Made by a program: the position numbers and the translations under genes. Positions 15,431-24,484 of a DNA stretch of 64,000 nucleotides are shown here, piece by piece; positions within the stretch are counted from its first letter, which is position 1, and each line of letters starts with the position of its first letter. The DNA comes from JAVJSU01 sp040219275. GTDB lineage: Bacteria; Chloroflexota; Anaerolineae; Aggregatilineales; Phototrophicaceae. The notes under the pieces are model-generated. The model worked only from the letters and a program-made list of their open reading frames with translations. It did not search any database and was not told the DNA's origin. Location of the stretch: contig JAVJSU010000007.1 in the NCBI GenBank assembly GCA_040219275.1, positions 434,001 through 498,000 on the forward strand, given 5' to 3'.

Positions 15431-15495
15431 TTCGTCCATATAATGGCTGAATGATACGCTGTAAGTAAAGAGCTACACCGCAAATTTGCTTTAAG

Positions 15496-15535
15496 CCGCT
15501 GTCGTCAATAAAGTACGACAGCGGATTATTGTATT
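15496..15535 (+). terminator. terminator-like hairpin after rpsU
   Basis: Perfect 10-bp stem CCGCTGTCGT (15496-15505) with ACGACAGCGG (15515-15524), followed by ATTATTGTATT, which is T-rich but interrupted. Confidence 0.7.
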
Positions 15536-15556
15536 AGTTCGTAAATAAGGAAACGT

Positions 15557-15799
15557 ATGGTAAAACAAACTGAAGATAAGATCGAAGTTGAAGGTATCGT
15601 TGTCGAGGCGCTACCGAACACACAGTTCATGGTAGAGCTAGAGAACGGACATCGCATCCTTTCCTACCTTTCCGGCAAGATGCGTAAGTATTATATTCGT
15701 ATCGCGTTGGGAGACAGCGTTAAGGTTGAGATGAGTGTATATGATCCGACTCGTGGGCGCATCGTGTATCGTGCGCGGGACAAACAACGTTCCACCTAA
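15557..15799 (+). CDS. infA: translation initiation factor IF-1
   Basis: An 80-residue single OB-fold protein; typical IF-1 has about 72 residues, and the extra length is at the N- and C-termini. Family landmarks are visible: IEVEGIVVEALPNTQFMVELENGH, then the ILSYLSGKMRKYYIRI region and the GDSVKVEMSVYDPTRGRIVYR ending. IF-1 binds the 30S A site with IF-2 and IF-3. AAGGAAACGT precedes the ATG. The gene is detached from its usual spc-operon setting and follows rpsU instead; a second infA elsewhere in the genome is possible. Confidence 0.93.
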   Translation: MVKQTEDKIEVEGIVVEALPNTQFMVELENGHRILSYLSGKMRKYYIRIALGDSVKVEMSVYDPTRGRIVYRARDKQRST

Positions 15800-15965
15800 A
15801 CACGAGCATTAAAAGCGCAGAACGCGCTCCCCGCTCATTATATTGATGACGACTGACCACAAGTGCATCTGCCTTTCATCATCGCGGGGCAACCTAAACG
15901 CACTATAACAATGTACTCCACGACTAGCATTAAATTGCTGATACTGTCGGATATACACGGCATAC

Positions 15966-16004
15966 AAAAACAAAAACACGCCGATGATCTTTTGTCCCCG
16001 GCGT
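15966..16004 (-). terminator. terminator of the ubiE-type gene (minus strand)
   Basis: ACGCCG (15978-15983) pairs with CGGCGT (15999-16004). Read on the minus strand, the stem is followed by a GTGTTTTTGTTTTTG tail, as expected for the 3' end of the minus-strand transcript ending at 16069. Confidence 0.6.
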
Positions 16005-16068
16005 ATTTGTGTTATGTCTAGCTAAAATTTCGCGTAGAGTCACCCTCAGGCAACTCAGTAACTCCACC

Positions 16069-16782
16069 TTAAAGTGGTTTAACGCCCCAATGCACCGCCA
16101 TCGTCCCGAACATAAAGCGCTGATATTCTACTTGCTCTATGCCGATTTCCCGCATGATCTGCGCTAATTCATCGGGCGTTTTGAAGGCTTGTGTGGACGC
16201 GGGCAGATACTCATAGGCATCTGCGCCTTCTTTGCCACTAATCAAGCGCCCCAGCAGAGGGATCACGTACTTCAAATGAATCATGATGAACGGTTTTAGG
16301 ATATTGTTCGGCGGCGGCGAGGTATCCAGAATGACGATGCGCCCACCGGGTTTGAGGATGCGTACCTGTTCGCGCAGAGTTTGGCGGATGTCCGGCACAT
16401 TACGCACCAGATAACCGGATGTGACCGCGTCAAAATTATTCGATGGGAAGGGGAGGTTTAACGCGTCTGCGCCCGCCCATTCGATGTCCTTGCCCATTTT
16501 TTGCCGTTGACCCACGTACATCATCGGCAACGCAAAATCCGCACCGATGACAAACGCGCCCGGTTGTGTTTTTTGCGCTTCAAAGGCGATGTCGCCCGTG
16601 CCTGTCGCTAGATCAAGCACTGTGCCGTTGGCGGGGATGTTCGCCTGTTTGATGACAAACCTGCGCCAGCGTTGATCCTGCCGGGCGGTCATCAGCCGAT
16701 TCATCAAGTTATAATTTTCCGCAATCCGCCCGAACATATCCTGTACATAGGCGGATTTTTCCCGACCTTCAAGTTGTGCCAT
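16069..16782 (-). CDS. ubiE: demethylmenaquinone methyltransferase (UbiE/MenG family)
   Basis: A 237-residue SAM-dependent C-methyltransferase that completes menaquinone (or ubiquinone) ring methylation. The N-terminus has the family pattern VQDMFGRIAENYNLMNRLM, motif I is VLDLATGTGDIAFEA (about 55-69), and a later VTSGYLVRNVPDIRQTLRE segment with LKPGGRIVILDTS is typical of UbiE. It is 45 bases downstream of the UbiD-family decarboxylase on the same strand, so both probably act in the same quinone pathway. In a Chloroflexota-like host the product would be menaquinone. Confidence 0.9.
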   Translation of the reverse strand: MAQLEGREKSAYVQDMFGRIAENYNLMNRLMTARQDQRWRRFVIKQANIPANGTVLDLATGTGDIAFEAQKTQPGAFVIGADFALPMMYVGQRQKMGKDIEWAGADALNLPFPSNNFDAVTSGYLVRNVPDIRQTLREQVRILKPGGRIVILDTSPPPNNILKPFIMIHLKYVIPLLGRLISGKEGADAYEYLPASTQAFKTPDELAQIMREIGIEQVEYQRFMFGTMAVHWGVKPL

Positions 16783-16827
16783 GATTTTGTTATTCCTTAA
16801 TCTGCTCGTCTTACAAGCGAATGACCA

Positions 16828-18309
16828 TCACCAGAGTGCCATCGCGCCGGAGTCGTTGATTTTCGTGCGCTGTGCATCAAAATTACTCAGGATATGCCGT
16901 AAAAGTGCGGTGTGATCGTCAAGATCATGCGTGTCGCTGACAATGGCGATGTGTAGGGTTGGCATAGCTCCCCAAATTGTTTTGATGATTGCCTGCGCTA
17001 TAGACGCATCACCGTGAACGACTAGCACCGTGTGTACCAATCGCCAATTTTGCTCGATCAACGCTGAGATATGTTGCGGATCAATCGGCGCGTTCGGTTG
17101 CGTTTGCTGACGATCCGGTTTGCGTGTCGCGTCTATGCCCATTTTACTACCAAGTGCGTGCCGTTGGTGAGGGTGATGTACCAGTCCGTAGCTCATCATC
17201 ATGTCACGCCGAAAATCCACCTGTACTAATGTCTGTACGACGGCAGACATATCCTGCACATCCACATCAGCATCCACAACGATAACACACCGCGCAAGGG
17301 CGAGTTTGCCCATGCCCCAGATGCCGTGTATGACCTTTTGCGCCTGTCCCTCGTGCTGTTTATTCATGCTCACCAGCACAAGATTATACAAGCCGAATTC
17401 TGTGAGCAGGTTCATGTCTACGACCTCATCGAGCACGATTTTGAGCAGAGGCATAAACAGGCGTTCCACCGCTTTATAAATCCAGATTGTCTCCGCGGAG
17501 TCTTCATCCATACACATCACCGGAAACACCGCGCCGTCCCGATGCGAAATCGCGGTAACGGTCAGCGCCATCATCCCATCCGTCTCTTGCGCCGAAATTA
17601 TGCCCTCGATGATGATTTCTGCATCTGCGGGAAGGCGTAAGGGCTGAGTCAGAGCGTTAGCCATCGGCACGGGTTTGCCACGTAGCCAGCCTGCGAGCAA
17701 ATAAGGATCGACGGCGGCAGGCAAAGGCGCAAATCCACACCACATCGCAGACGGATCACCCCCGATGACGACGGCTACAGGTAAATCCACAAGAACACCG
17801 TCATGGTGCGGTAAACGGAGCGTTTTTGCGTCAACAATTTCGACATCGGACAAAAACATGAACTGCGATCCGTCCGATTTTTTGCTGATGACCTGTGCCA
17901 TGGTGATGGTTCGGTATGGAAATATCGTTGCATCCGGCGCGTCTGTTTCGTGATGTTGTTGCACAGGTGCGTGTTGTGTTTTGCCACGCGCTATATCTAT
18001 ACTTCTGAAGAGTGTGAATAATTCACCGGCACGGCTCATCATCCCGCCGATTCCATTTGGTAGCTTTAAGTCCAGCAATTTGCTGAGGCGGACATTCAAC
18101 GTTTCCAGCTCATCCAGCCCCAATGCCCATGCCATGCGTTTGTGTGTGCCGAAAATGTTCAGCACCACCGGAAAATGCGTGTTTTCGTCTTCAATCCAGA
18201 GGGCGTTCGTGTGCGGCAAACTGTCCGATTGGGAAAGATTTTCACGGTGAATAAGTTCGCCGTCCTGTTCCAGTCGGATCAGGAATTCATCCAGATTGCG
18301 ATAAGGCAT
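16828..18309 (-). CDS. UbiD family decarboxylase
   Basis: A 493-residue member of the UbiD family, which decarboxylates aromatic or unsaturated acids with prenylated FMN made by UbiX. The protein opens with the typical YRNLDEFLIRLEQDGELIHR segment, and has the middle DVEIVDAKTLRLPHHDG and C-terminal DADVDVQDMSAVVQTLVQVDFRRD regions of the family. Next to ubiE the most likely role is the decarboxylation in menaquinone synthesis of the futalosine type or the equivalent late step; phenolic acid decarboxylation is an alternative. No ubiX is seen in the window. The ATG has only a weak ribosome-binding site. Confidence 0.85.
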   Translation of the reverse strand: MPYRNLDEFLIRLEQDGELIHRENLSQSDSLPHTNALWIEDENTHFPVVLNIFGTHKRMAWALGLDELETLNVRLSKLLDLKLPNGIGGMMSRAGELFTLFRSIDIARGKTQHAPVQQHHETDAPDATIFPYRTITMAQVISKKSDGSQFMFLSDVEIVDAKTLRLPHHDGVLVDLPVAVVIGGDPSAMWCGFAPLPAAVDPYLLAGWLRGKPVPMANALTQPLRLPADAEIIIEGIISAQETDGMMALTVTAISHRDGAVFPVMCMDEDSAETIWIYKAVERLFMPLLKIVLDEVVDMNLLTEFGLYNLVLVSMNKQHEGQAQKVIHGIWGMGKLALARCVIVVDADVDVQDMSAVVQTLVQVDFRRDMMMSYGLVHHPHQRHALGSKMGIDATRKPDRQQTQPNAPIDPQHISALIEQNWRLVHTVLVVHGDASIAQAIIKTIWGAMPTLHIAIVSDTHDLDDHTALLRHILSNFDAQRTKINDSGAMALW

Positions 18310-18627
18310 AATGGCTTCGTTCGTTACGTTTAGAATGTTCTGAATTTTACAATATTTTACGCCATTTGCGTGAGATGGAGATGAGCAACTATAGTTAATT
18401 TAACGTCAGTTCTGGATAAGCAAACCATTGTGACTAACAGTTATTTTTTGGTAAAAGACCATGAGTATCATAGCTTTTGGCTCTTAGCTTTTAGCAAAAT
18501 GCTGTGTTTCTTCAAACTAAAAGCCAAAAGCTAACGGCTAAAAGCTCAGTTTCGCAGATGCCTACGTTAAACAGAATTCAGGGTAATTTATGAGGCACCA
18601 ATCACAATTTACGAAAGGATACAACCA
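18310..18627. other. divergent intergenic region (318 bp) with an inverted repeat
   Basis: This spacer separates the minus-strand UbiD gene from a plus-strand methyltransferase. I see no gene in it. It is AT-rich, should carry promoters for both directions, and contains the imperfect inverted repeat listed at 18472-18546. Confidence 0.6.
18472..18546. repeat. imperfect inverted repeat of AGCTTTTGGCT/TTAGCTTTTAG units
   Basis: The left arm (18472-18495) and the right arm (18517-18546) are near reverse complements built from repeated AGCTTTT(G/A)GC units, so the arms can also pair with themselves in other registers. The spacer is about 21 bases. It could be a small non-coding mobile repeat (MITE-like remnant) or a strong cruciform; no target duplication is evident. 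Confidence 0.6.
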
Positions 18628-19359
18628 ATGCCACATTATCATGAAATCGCCTTACGCGGACAGATTCCACTTGATGAGTCACAGCTTAATCTACTGGGGC
18701 GCATTTGCAACCTCAACAGCGGTACGCGCCTGCTTGATCTTGATTGTGGCACGGGGCAATTGCTGGTCACATGGGCGCGACAGTTCGAGATAATGGGCGT
18801 GGGGGTGGATTCTAATGAGGCGCAATTAGAGGTCGCTCGTGAAGATGTCGCCACATATGAAGTCAGCAAATTGTTGAACTTCGTCATGGATGATCCGCTC
18901 CGCTATCCGCAGGATTTCCACGCATTTGATATGGTGAGTTGTATGGATGCCGGTTCGCTCGGTGATGACCTGCAACATTTGCTCGGCGTGATGCAAATTT
19001 CGCTTAAAGAGAATGGTGGCGTTTTGCTGATTGGTGAACCCTATTGGCGCGAAGATCCGCCGGAAGATGTGCTTTACGCAATGGATATGTCCAGAGAGAT
19101 GTTGACTTCGTTAGGTGGTTTGCTGGAAGAATTTGAGTCCGCTGGTGTGGAATTGGTGGAGATGCTTCTGCCAGATCAAGCAGATTTTGACCGGAATGAA
19201 TCTCAGCAATGGATGCGCGTGTATCAATGGCTGAAAGATAACCTCAACGATCCTGATGCGCCAGAAATCCACGAGACGTTGGCACACTCCCGCCGCAATT
19301 ATCTAACGTATGGACGGCGTTATCTGGGATGGGGTGTGTTTGTGCTGGGCTGGGGATGA
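18628..19359 (+). CDS. class I SAM-dependent methyltransferase
   Basis: A 243-residue methyltransferase. Motif I is LLDLDCGTGQLLVTWA (around residues 34-49), followed by an acidic GVGVDSNEAQLEVAR turn and the motif IV-like DMVSCMDAG stretch. The later LKENGGVLLIGEPYWRE segment is like small-molecule methyltransferases of the Methyltransf_11/25 type. The substrate is unknown. ACGAAAGGA precedes the ATG. It is a single gene, convergent with prmA, and separated from it by a hairpin. Confidence 0.82.
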   Translation: MPHYHEIALRGQIPLDESQLNLLGRICNLNSGTRLLDLDCGTGQLLVTWARQFEIMGVGVDSNEAQLEVAREDVATYEVSKLLNFVMDDPLRYPQDFHAFDMVSCMDAGSLGDDLQHLLGVMQISLKENGGVLLIGEPYWREDPPEDVLYAMDMSREMLTSLGGLLEEFESAGVELVEMLLPDQADFDRNESQQWMRVYQWLKDNLNDPDAPEIHETLAHSRRNYLTYGRRYLGWGVFVLGWG

Positions 19360-19375
19360 ATTCGCTTTGAAGGCA

Positions 19376-19409
19376 TAAAAGTACGGGCGAACTAGCAGGT
19401 CGCCCGTAC
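19376..19409 (-). terminator. terminator of prmA (minus strand)
   Basis: Perfect 10-bp stem GTACGGGCGA (19381-19390) with TCGCCCGTAC (19400-19409); on the minus strand it is followed by TTTTATGCC. It lies between the convergent methyltransferase and prmA genes and may serve both. Confidence 0.7.
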
Positions 19410-19430
19410 GGAGCTATAAAAACGTGGTTC

Positions 19431-20345
19431 TTAATCTTGCGGGCGGGTGGCTTCGATGGCGACCCAATCGCCGTCTTGTCGCCGATTGTACGGTACTAAT
19501 CCGGTGAGCTTAAGCGCGGCTTCGACTTCTTCAACCTGTGTGTCAATCAATCCGCTGAAAATCGCCTTACCGCCGGGGCGCACGGTCTGTCCCAAGCCCT
19601 GCTCACACATCGGAATGATGATCTTCGCCAGAATATTAACGACGATTAAATCAAAGCGACGGGCGGACGCGATGACGGTTTCCAGACTGCCTCTCTGGGC
19701 GATGATTTTGTCTGCAACGCCGTTTTGTTCCGCATTTTCGAGGGTAGCGTCTACAGAAAGTTGGTCAATATCCAGTGCGAGAATCTCCTTCGCACCGAGT
19801 TTCGCGGCGGCAATAGCCAGAATCCCCGATCCACAGCCGAGATCAAGGGCGCGAATACCATGTGTGACGGTATCTTCTAGCGCCTGTAAGCACAGTTGAG
19901 TTGTCGGGTGCGTGCCTGTGCCGAATGCCATGCCGGGATCAAGCGCAATGACGACATCCCCTTCTTGCGGTTCAACTTCGATCCAGAGCGGGCGAATCAA
20001 AATATGTTTACCGAGGCGTACCGGCTTGTAGTGGGCTTTCCATGCTTCTGCCCAGTCTTCATCGTTCACATATTTGTAGACCGGCTGGGGCATGGGGTAC
20101 ATCATGTTCATATGACCGAGCGCGGTTTCCAGACGCATTTTGGTGTCTTCTAGCTTGTCGTCGTCGGGAAGATAGGCGCGGACGGTCAGGCTTGTAATCG
20201 GCGGTACCTCGTCGTCATCCCATGCGTTGGGCATGATGCCATTCTGTTCGATAGACACGCCTTGATGTCCAAAACGTTGGAGCAACTCGGCGACGGCTTC
20301 TGCGGCTTCACCGTCAACTTCTAATGCGATCTCAATCCAGTTCAT
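19431..20345 (-). CDS. prmA: ribosomal protein L11 methyltransferase
   Basis: A 304-residue SAM-dependent enzyme that trimethylates ribosomal protein L11. The N-terminal L11-recognition domain opens MNWIEIALEVDGEAAEAV. The linker carries the WAEAWKAHYKPVRLGKHILIRP region, the catalytic domain has DPGMAFGTGTHPTTQLCL and motif I LDLGCGSGILAIAAAKLG, and the family's VVNILAKII segment replaces the usual NPPY. It lies directly downstream of dnaJ on the same strand, an arrangement common in bacteria, but a terminator separates them, so it may depend on read-through or its own promoter. Confidence 0.95.
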   Translation of the reverse strand: MNWIEIALEVDGEAAEAVAELLQRFGHQGVSIEQNGIMPNAWDDDEVPPITSLTVRAYLPDDDKLEDTKMRLETALGHMNMMYPMPQPVYKYVNDEDWAEAWKAHYKPVRLGKHILIRPLWIEVEPQEGDVVIALDPGMAFGTGTHPTTQLCLQALEDTVTHGIRALDLGCGSGILAIAAAKLGAKEILALDIDQLSVDATLENAEQNGVADKIIAQRGSLETVIASARRFDLIVVNILAKIIIPMCEQGLGQTVRPGGKAIFSGLIDTQVEEVEAALKLTGLVPYNRRQDGDWVAIEATRPQD

Positions 20346-20363
20346 GCTTCATAATCTTTCTGA

Positions 20364-20388
20364 AATAAAAAGCGACCTTGATGGTCGC
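20364..20388 (-). terminator. terminator of dnaJ (minus strand)
   Basis: GCGACC (20372-20377) and GGTCGC (20383-20388) form a compact 6-bp stem with a 5-nt loop; on the minus strand it runs into TTTTTATTTC. Confidence 0.75.
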
Positions 20389-20421
20389 CATTTTACACGC
20401 TAATGAGTGAGAAAGAAGCGC

Positions 20422-21576
20422 TTACTGTTGTTCCCCCGCGAAGAAATCCATCACCCGACCCATAAAGCCTTTTGCGCCTGTGGGTTGTGGCTGAATATTC
20501 GACCCGAATGACTTCGCCAATTCCTCGAAAATTTCACGCTGTTCTTCTGAGAGTTTGGTCGGGACTTCGACAGACACTTGTACAAGTTGATCGCCACGCC
20601 CTGAGTTTGTGCCATCGCTTCGCAAACGCGGGAAGCCACGCCCACGCAGACGGAAAATTTTGCCCGCCTGTGTGCCTGCCGGAATAGCAAGCTCAACCTC
20701 GCCATCGACTGTCGGAATGATGATTTTATCGCCGAGGGTTGCCTGTGCCACGTTAATCGGCATTTCCATGAGGATGTCGTTATCACGGCGGAGGAAGAAT
20801 TCATGCTCCTTCACGCTGACAACCACATACAGATTGCCGGACGGGGCATTGGTTTCGCCCGCATCGCCTTCACCGCGTACTTGAATCTGTAAGCCTTCGC
20901 GCACACCGGCGGGGATTTTAACGTTGAGGTTGGCACGTTTGCGCCGACGACCACTGCCGTCACAGGTCTTGCATCGGTTTTCCACCACAGACCCTTTACC
21001 GCCACAACGCGGGCAGGGGGCGACACGCACCATCGAGCCTAAGAAGGTCTGTTGTACCTGTCGTACTTCGCCCACGCCATTACATTGCGGGCAAGTCACG
21101 GGGGAGGAGCCTTCTGCCGCGCCATCACCACCGCAGGTCTCACAGGTTTCCAGCCGATCAAATGCGACTTCACGCTCCGTCCCGAAAACGGCTTCTTCAA
21201 ATTCAATGGTGACGTTGACTCGTCGATCTGCGCCGGGTTTCGGTCCGGCTCTACGTGAACCGCCACGAGAACCACCAAAGTTGTTGAAAAATTCCTCGAA
21301 GATTTCTTCAAAGCCACCAAATCCGGTTGCGCCTGCGCCACCAAATCCATTCGCACCGCTGACCCCTGCATGACCGAAACGATCATAGCGGGCGCGTTTA
21401 TCATCATCGGAGAGCACTTCATAGGCTTCGGCGATTTCTTTAAACTTCGCTTCCGCATCCGTTGCTTTGTTTACATCAGGGTGATATTGCCGTGCTAAGC
21501 CGCGAAAGGCTTTTTTGATTTCGTCTTTGCCGGCGTTACGGGCAATGCCCAGTGTTTCATAATAGTCTTGTGCCAT
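20422..21576 (-). CDS. dnaJ: chaperone protein DnaJ
   Basis: A 384-residue type I J-protein that delivers clients to DnaK and stimulates its ATPase. The J-domain (residues 1-70) keeps the HPD motif (QYHPDVNK). A Gly/Phe-rich segment (about 72-105) follows. The zinc-binding region (about 135-220) has four CxxCxGxG-type repeats (CETCGGDG, CPQCNGVG, CPRCGGKG, CKTCDGSG), then come the client-binding beta domains. It is the last gene of the hrcA-grpE-dnaK-dnaJ cluster, 142 bases after dnaK and separated from it by a hairpin, so its level may be set lower than that of DnaK. Confidence 0.97.
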   Translation of the reverse strand: MAQDYYETLGIARNAGKDEIKKAFRGLARQYHPDVNKATDAEAKFKEIAEAYEVLSDDDKRARYDRFGHAGVSGANGFGGAGATGFGGFEEIFEEFFNNFGGSRGGSRRAGPKPGADRRVNVTIEFEEAVFGTEREVAFDRLETCETCGGDGAAEGSSPVTCPQCNGVGEVRQVQQTFLGSMVRVAPCPRCGGKGSVVENRCKTCDGSGRRRKRANLNVKIPAGVREGLQIQVRGEGDAGETNAPSGNLYVVVSVKEHEFFLRRDNDILMEMPINVAQATLGDKIIIPTVDGEVELAIPAGTQAGKIFRLRGRGFPRLRSDGTNSGRGDQLVQVSVEVPTKLSEEQREIFEELAKSFGSNIQPQPTGAKGFMGRVMDFFAGEQQ

Positions 21577-21655
21577 CAGTTGCGTTCCAGTAATGTTTGC
21601 TTTTCAGGTGTAGAAAACGTGTTTTCGCTTGAGTGTTATGCTTATGGCTATATAG

Positions 21656-21688
21656 CAAAACGTAGAGGCATGTTGCCACGCCTCTACG
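21656..21688 (-). terminator. terminator of dnaK (minus strand)
   Basis: CGTAGAGGC (21661-21669) and GCCTCTACG (21680-21688) form a perfect 9-bp stem; on the minus strand the stem is followed by TTTTGCTATA. It lies between dnaK and dnaJ and probably lets only part of the transcription through. Confidence 0.65.
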
Positions 21689-21718
21689 ATTATAGCTTAA
21701 AATACGTCAGCCGTTAGG

Positions 21719-23623
21719 CTAGGCATCGGTGAATTCTGCATCCACGATGTCTTCGTCATCTGTCTGGTCGCTTCCACCGGATGCACCGTTGGCGCTAGCA
21801 TCGGGTGCCGCGGCTTCTGGCTCACCCTGATACATACTGCCGCCGAGCGTCTGGATGTGGGTAGAAAGTGCTTCTACCGCCGCTTTGATCTTGTCCAGAT
21901 CATCGCTTTCCTGTGCTTTACGGATGGCATCAATGTGTTCTTGTGTCTGTGTCTTGGCATCTTCCGGCAGTTTGTCTGCGAAATCACGCAGGAGTTTTTC
22001 TGCGGAGAAGATGGCGCTTTCTGCCTGATTATTCACATCGGCGATTTCCTTACGGCGTGCATCTTCTGCCGCGTGGGCTTCCGCCTCTTTCACCATGCGT
22101 TCGATCTCGTCATCCTTCAAGCCACTGCTGGCGGTGATGGTGATTTTCTGCTCACGTCCGCTGGCTTTGTCCTGTGCGCTGACGTTCAGGATACCGTTCG
22201 CATCAATATCGAACGTCACCTCAACCTGTGGTACGCCACGCGGTGCGGGTGGAATACCATCAAGGATGAACTTACCGAGTGATTTGTTGTCGGTAGCCAT
22301 CGGGCGTTCACCTTGCACAATGTGGATTTCCACCTGTGTCTGGCTATCTGCCGCTGTCGAATAGACCTGACTCTTGCGCGTCGGGATGGTGGTGTTGCGT
22401 TCGATCATCGGCGTTGCTACGCCACCCAATGTTTCCACGCTGAGCGTCAGCGGGGTCACATCAAGGAGCAAGATGTCTTTCACATCACCGGCGAGCACAC
22501 CTGCCTGGATTGCCGCGCCAAGCGCCACAACTTCGTCAGGATTCACGCCTTTCTTGGGCGGTTTGCCGAAGAAATCTTCCACCGCTTTTTGAATTGCGGG
22601 CATACGGGTCATACCACCGACCAGCACGACTGCATCAATTTCGCTTTTTTCGAGACCGGCATCTTTTAGCGCCGCCTTGCACGGTTCGATTGATTTCTGG
22701 ACGAGATCATCCACAAGGCTCTCGAACTTGGCGCGGGAAAGCGTAACGTTCAAATGCTTCGGTCCGCTGGCATCGGCTGTGATGAAGGGCAGGTTGATGT
22801 CTGCGCTGGTCGTGCTAGAAAGCTCGATCTTCGCTTTTTCTGCCGCTTCCTTCAACCGTTGCAATGCCTGACGATCTTTACGCAGATCAATGCCATTTTC
22901 TTTCTTGAATTCATCGGCGAGCCAGTCAATCACGCGTTCGTCGAAGTTATCACCACCGAGATAGGTATCGCCGTTGGTGCTCTTAACTTCAAACACGCCA
23001 TCGCCAACTTCAAGGATGGAGACATCAAACGTACCGCCACCAAGATCGTAGACGACGATGGTTTCGTTCTTGTTTTCGCCTAAACCATAGGCAAGGCTGG
23101 AAGCAGTCGGTTCGTTGATGATACGCATGACTTCCAAACCGGCGATCTTACCGGCATCTTTGGTCGCATTACGCTGTGCATCATTGAAGTATGCCGGAAC
23201 GGTGATGACTGCACGTTCAACCGGCTCACCAAGATAGGCTTCTGCATCCGCCTTCAGCTTTTGCAGGATCATGGCGGAAACTTCCGGCGGGCTATAATCT
23301 TTTTCGCCCATCTTCACACGGACATCACCATTTGGCGCGGCAGAAACTACATACGGCACGCGCTGAACGGCATCTTGAACCTGATTGTCCTTAAACTTGC
23401 GTCCCATAAATCGCTTCACGGAAAAGACGGTGTTTTCCGGATTTACGACTGCCTGATTACGGGCAACTTTACCGACCAGACGATCACCATCTTTATTGAC
23501 GGCAACCACGGATGGCACGGTACGTCCACCCTCTGAGGAAGCGATAACTGTCGGCTCCCCACCTTCCATAACGGCGACGACTGAATTAGTCGTTCCGAGA
23601 TCAATCCCAATAATACGTCCCAT
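21719..23623 (-). CDS. dnaK: molecular chaperone DnaK (Hsp70)
   Basis: A 634-residue Hsp70. The ATPase domain opens IIGIDLGTTNSVVAVMEGG and has the phosphate-2 loop VVYDLGGGTFDVSILEVGDG and adenosine motif AVVLVGGMTRMPAIQ. The beta-sandwich substrate domain begins near LLLDVTPLTLSVETLGG (about 390), and the helical lid ends in a Gly/Ala/Asp-rich tail finishing DAEFTDA, similar to the EVEEVKD-type tail that contacts DnaJ. AGGAGTG precedes the ATG. It lies 50 bases downstream of grpE. Confidence 0.98.
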   Translation of the reverse strand: MGRIIGIDLGTTNSVVAVMEGGEPTVIASSEGGRTVPSVVAVNKDGDRLVGKVARNQAVVNPENTVFSVKRFMGRKFKDNQVQDAVQRVPYVVSAAPNGDVRVKMGEKDYSPPEVSAMILQKLKADAEAYLGEPVERAVITVPAYFNDAQRNATKDAGKIAGLEVMRIINEPTASSLAYGLGENKNETIVVYDLGGGTFDVSILEVGDGVFEVKSTNGDTYLGGDNFDERVIDWLADEFKKENGIDLRKDRQALQRLKEAAEKAKIELSSTTSADINLPFITADASGPKHLNVTLSRAKFESLVDDLVQKSIEPCKAALKDAGLEKSEIDAVVLVGGMTRMPAIQKAVEDFFGKPPKKGVNPDEVVALGAAIQAGVLAGDVKDILLLDVTPLTLSVETLGGVATPMIERNTTIPTRKSQVYSTAADSQTQVEIHIVQGERPMATDNKSLGKFILDGIPPAPRGVPQVEVTFDIDANGILNVSAQDKASGREQKITITASSGLKDDEIERMVKEAEAHAAEDARRKEIADVNNQAESAIFSAEKLLRDFADKLPEDAKTQTQEHIDAIRKAQESDDLDKIKAAVEALSTHIQTLGGSMYQGEPEAAAPDASANGASGGSDQTDDEDIVDAEFTDA

Positions 23624-23673
23624 TGTGTTTCACTCCTGATTTAAATTACAGTTGAACCTGATGAACGACTCGC

Positions 23674-24318
23674 TTAATTAGCGACCCGCACGAGAGCAGG
23701 GCGCAAGACACGATCCCCGCGAATATATCCTTTTTGCAATGTTGCAGTCACATGACCGCTTTCTACATCACTTTCAAAATCCATACCCACCGCTTCGTGC
23801 CGATTCGGGTCGAATGGCTCTCCAACAGGATCAAGAATTTGAATATCGTTTTCTTCCAGTAGACGATCAAATTTTCGCCCGATCATCGCTGTGCCGTTGA
23901 CCCACGGATTTTCTTTCAGATCATCCGGAATATTGTCTATTGCACGCTCAAAATCGTCGATGATTGGCAAAATCTTGACGATGCTTTCCACCATCATTCG
24001 TGAACGGTTTTCAGATACTTCGCGCTCTATACGGCGCTTATAATTCTGAAATTCCGCACGTTCACGTTGCCAACCTTCCAGATTTTTTTGTGATTCTGCA
24101 ATCAATGTTTCGATGTTTGGTACTCCCTTCGAGTCATTGACAACATGCGCTGATTCTGCGGTTGTTTCAGCTTCCGCATGAGTCCCTTCGGCAGAATCGT
24201 CGATAGCATCTGTGCCATCAATCGGCTCATCAGAAGATTTGCCATCAGCGGCATTTTTGATCATCTCTTCGAATTCTTTTTCTGCATCGGCGGCAGACGA
24301 TTTATTCTCTTTAACCAC
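23674..24318 (-). CDS. grpE: nucleotide exchange factor GrpE
   Basis: GrpE releases ADP from DnaK. The acidic N-terminal part is followed by the long coiled-coil helix (LIAESQKNLEGWQRERAEFQNYKRR region) and the C-terminal beta-domain with FDPNRHEAVG and TLQKGYIRGDRVLRPALVRVAN typical of the family. The open frame extends upstream to 24408, but the sequence there looks unlike GrpE. A strong GAGGAGGG at about 24329-24336 sits ten bases before a GTG at 24318, which I take as the start (214 residues). Upstream ATGs at 24408, 24372 and 24363 remain possible. It lies between hrcA and dnaK. Confidence 0.88.
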   Translation of the reverse strand: MVKENKSSAADAEKEFEEMIKNAADGKSSDEPIDGTDAIDDSAEGTHAEAETTAESAHVVNDSKGVPNIETLIAESQKNLEGWQRERAEFQNYKRRIEREVSENRSRMMVESIVKILPIIDDFERAIDNIPDDLKENPWVNGTAMIGRKFDRLLEENDIQILDPVGEPFDPNRHEAVGMDFESDVESGHVTATLQKGYIRGDRVLRPALVRVAN

Positions 24319-24484
24319 GTCGCGGATGCCCTCCTCGCACGTTAAAATCAATGTAGCTGTCATTACAGGCATTAGTGTACCTGACCCATAATAGAATTTC
24401 GTTAGCAAATGCCACGAATCTATAAGACAAACATTATAAATTCTTATGTTTTGTGTCTGTTAACGCATAAATCGTGTAAAAGCG

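Noticed and set aside
15800..16068. Possible gene or riboswitch in the infA-ubiE gap
   Set aside because: No open frame or known RNA pattern is seen, only the minus-strand terminator near its right end.
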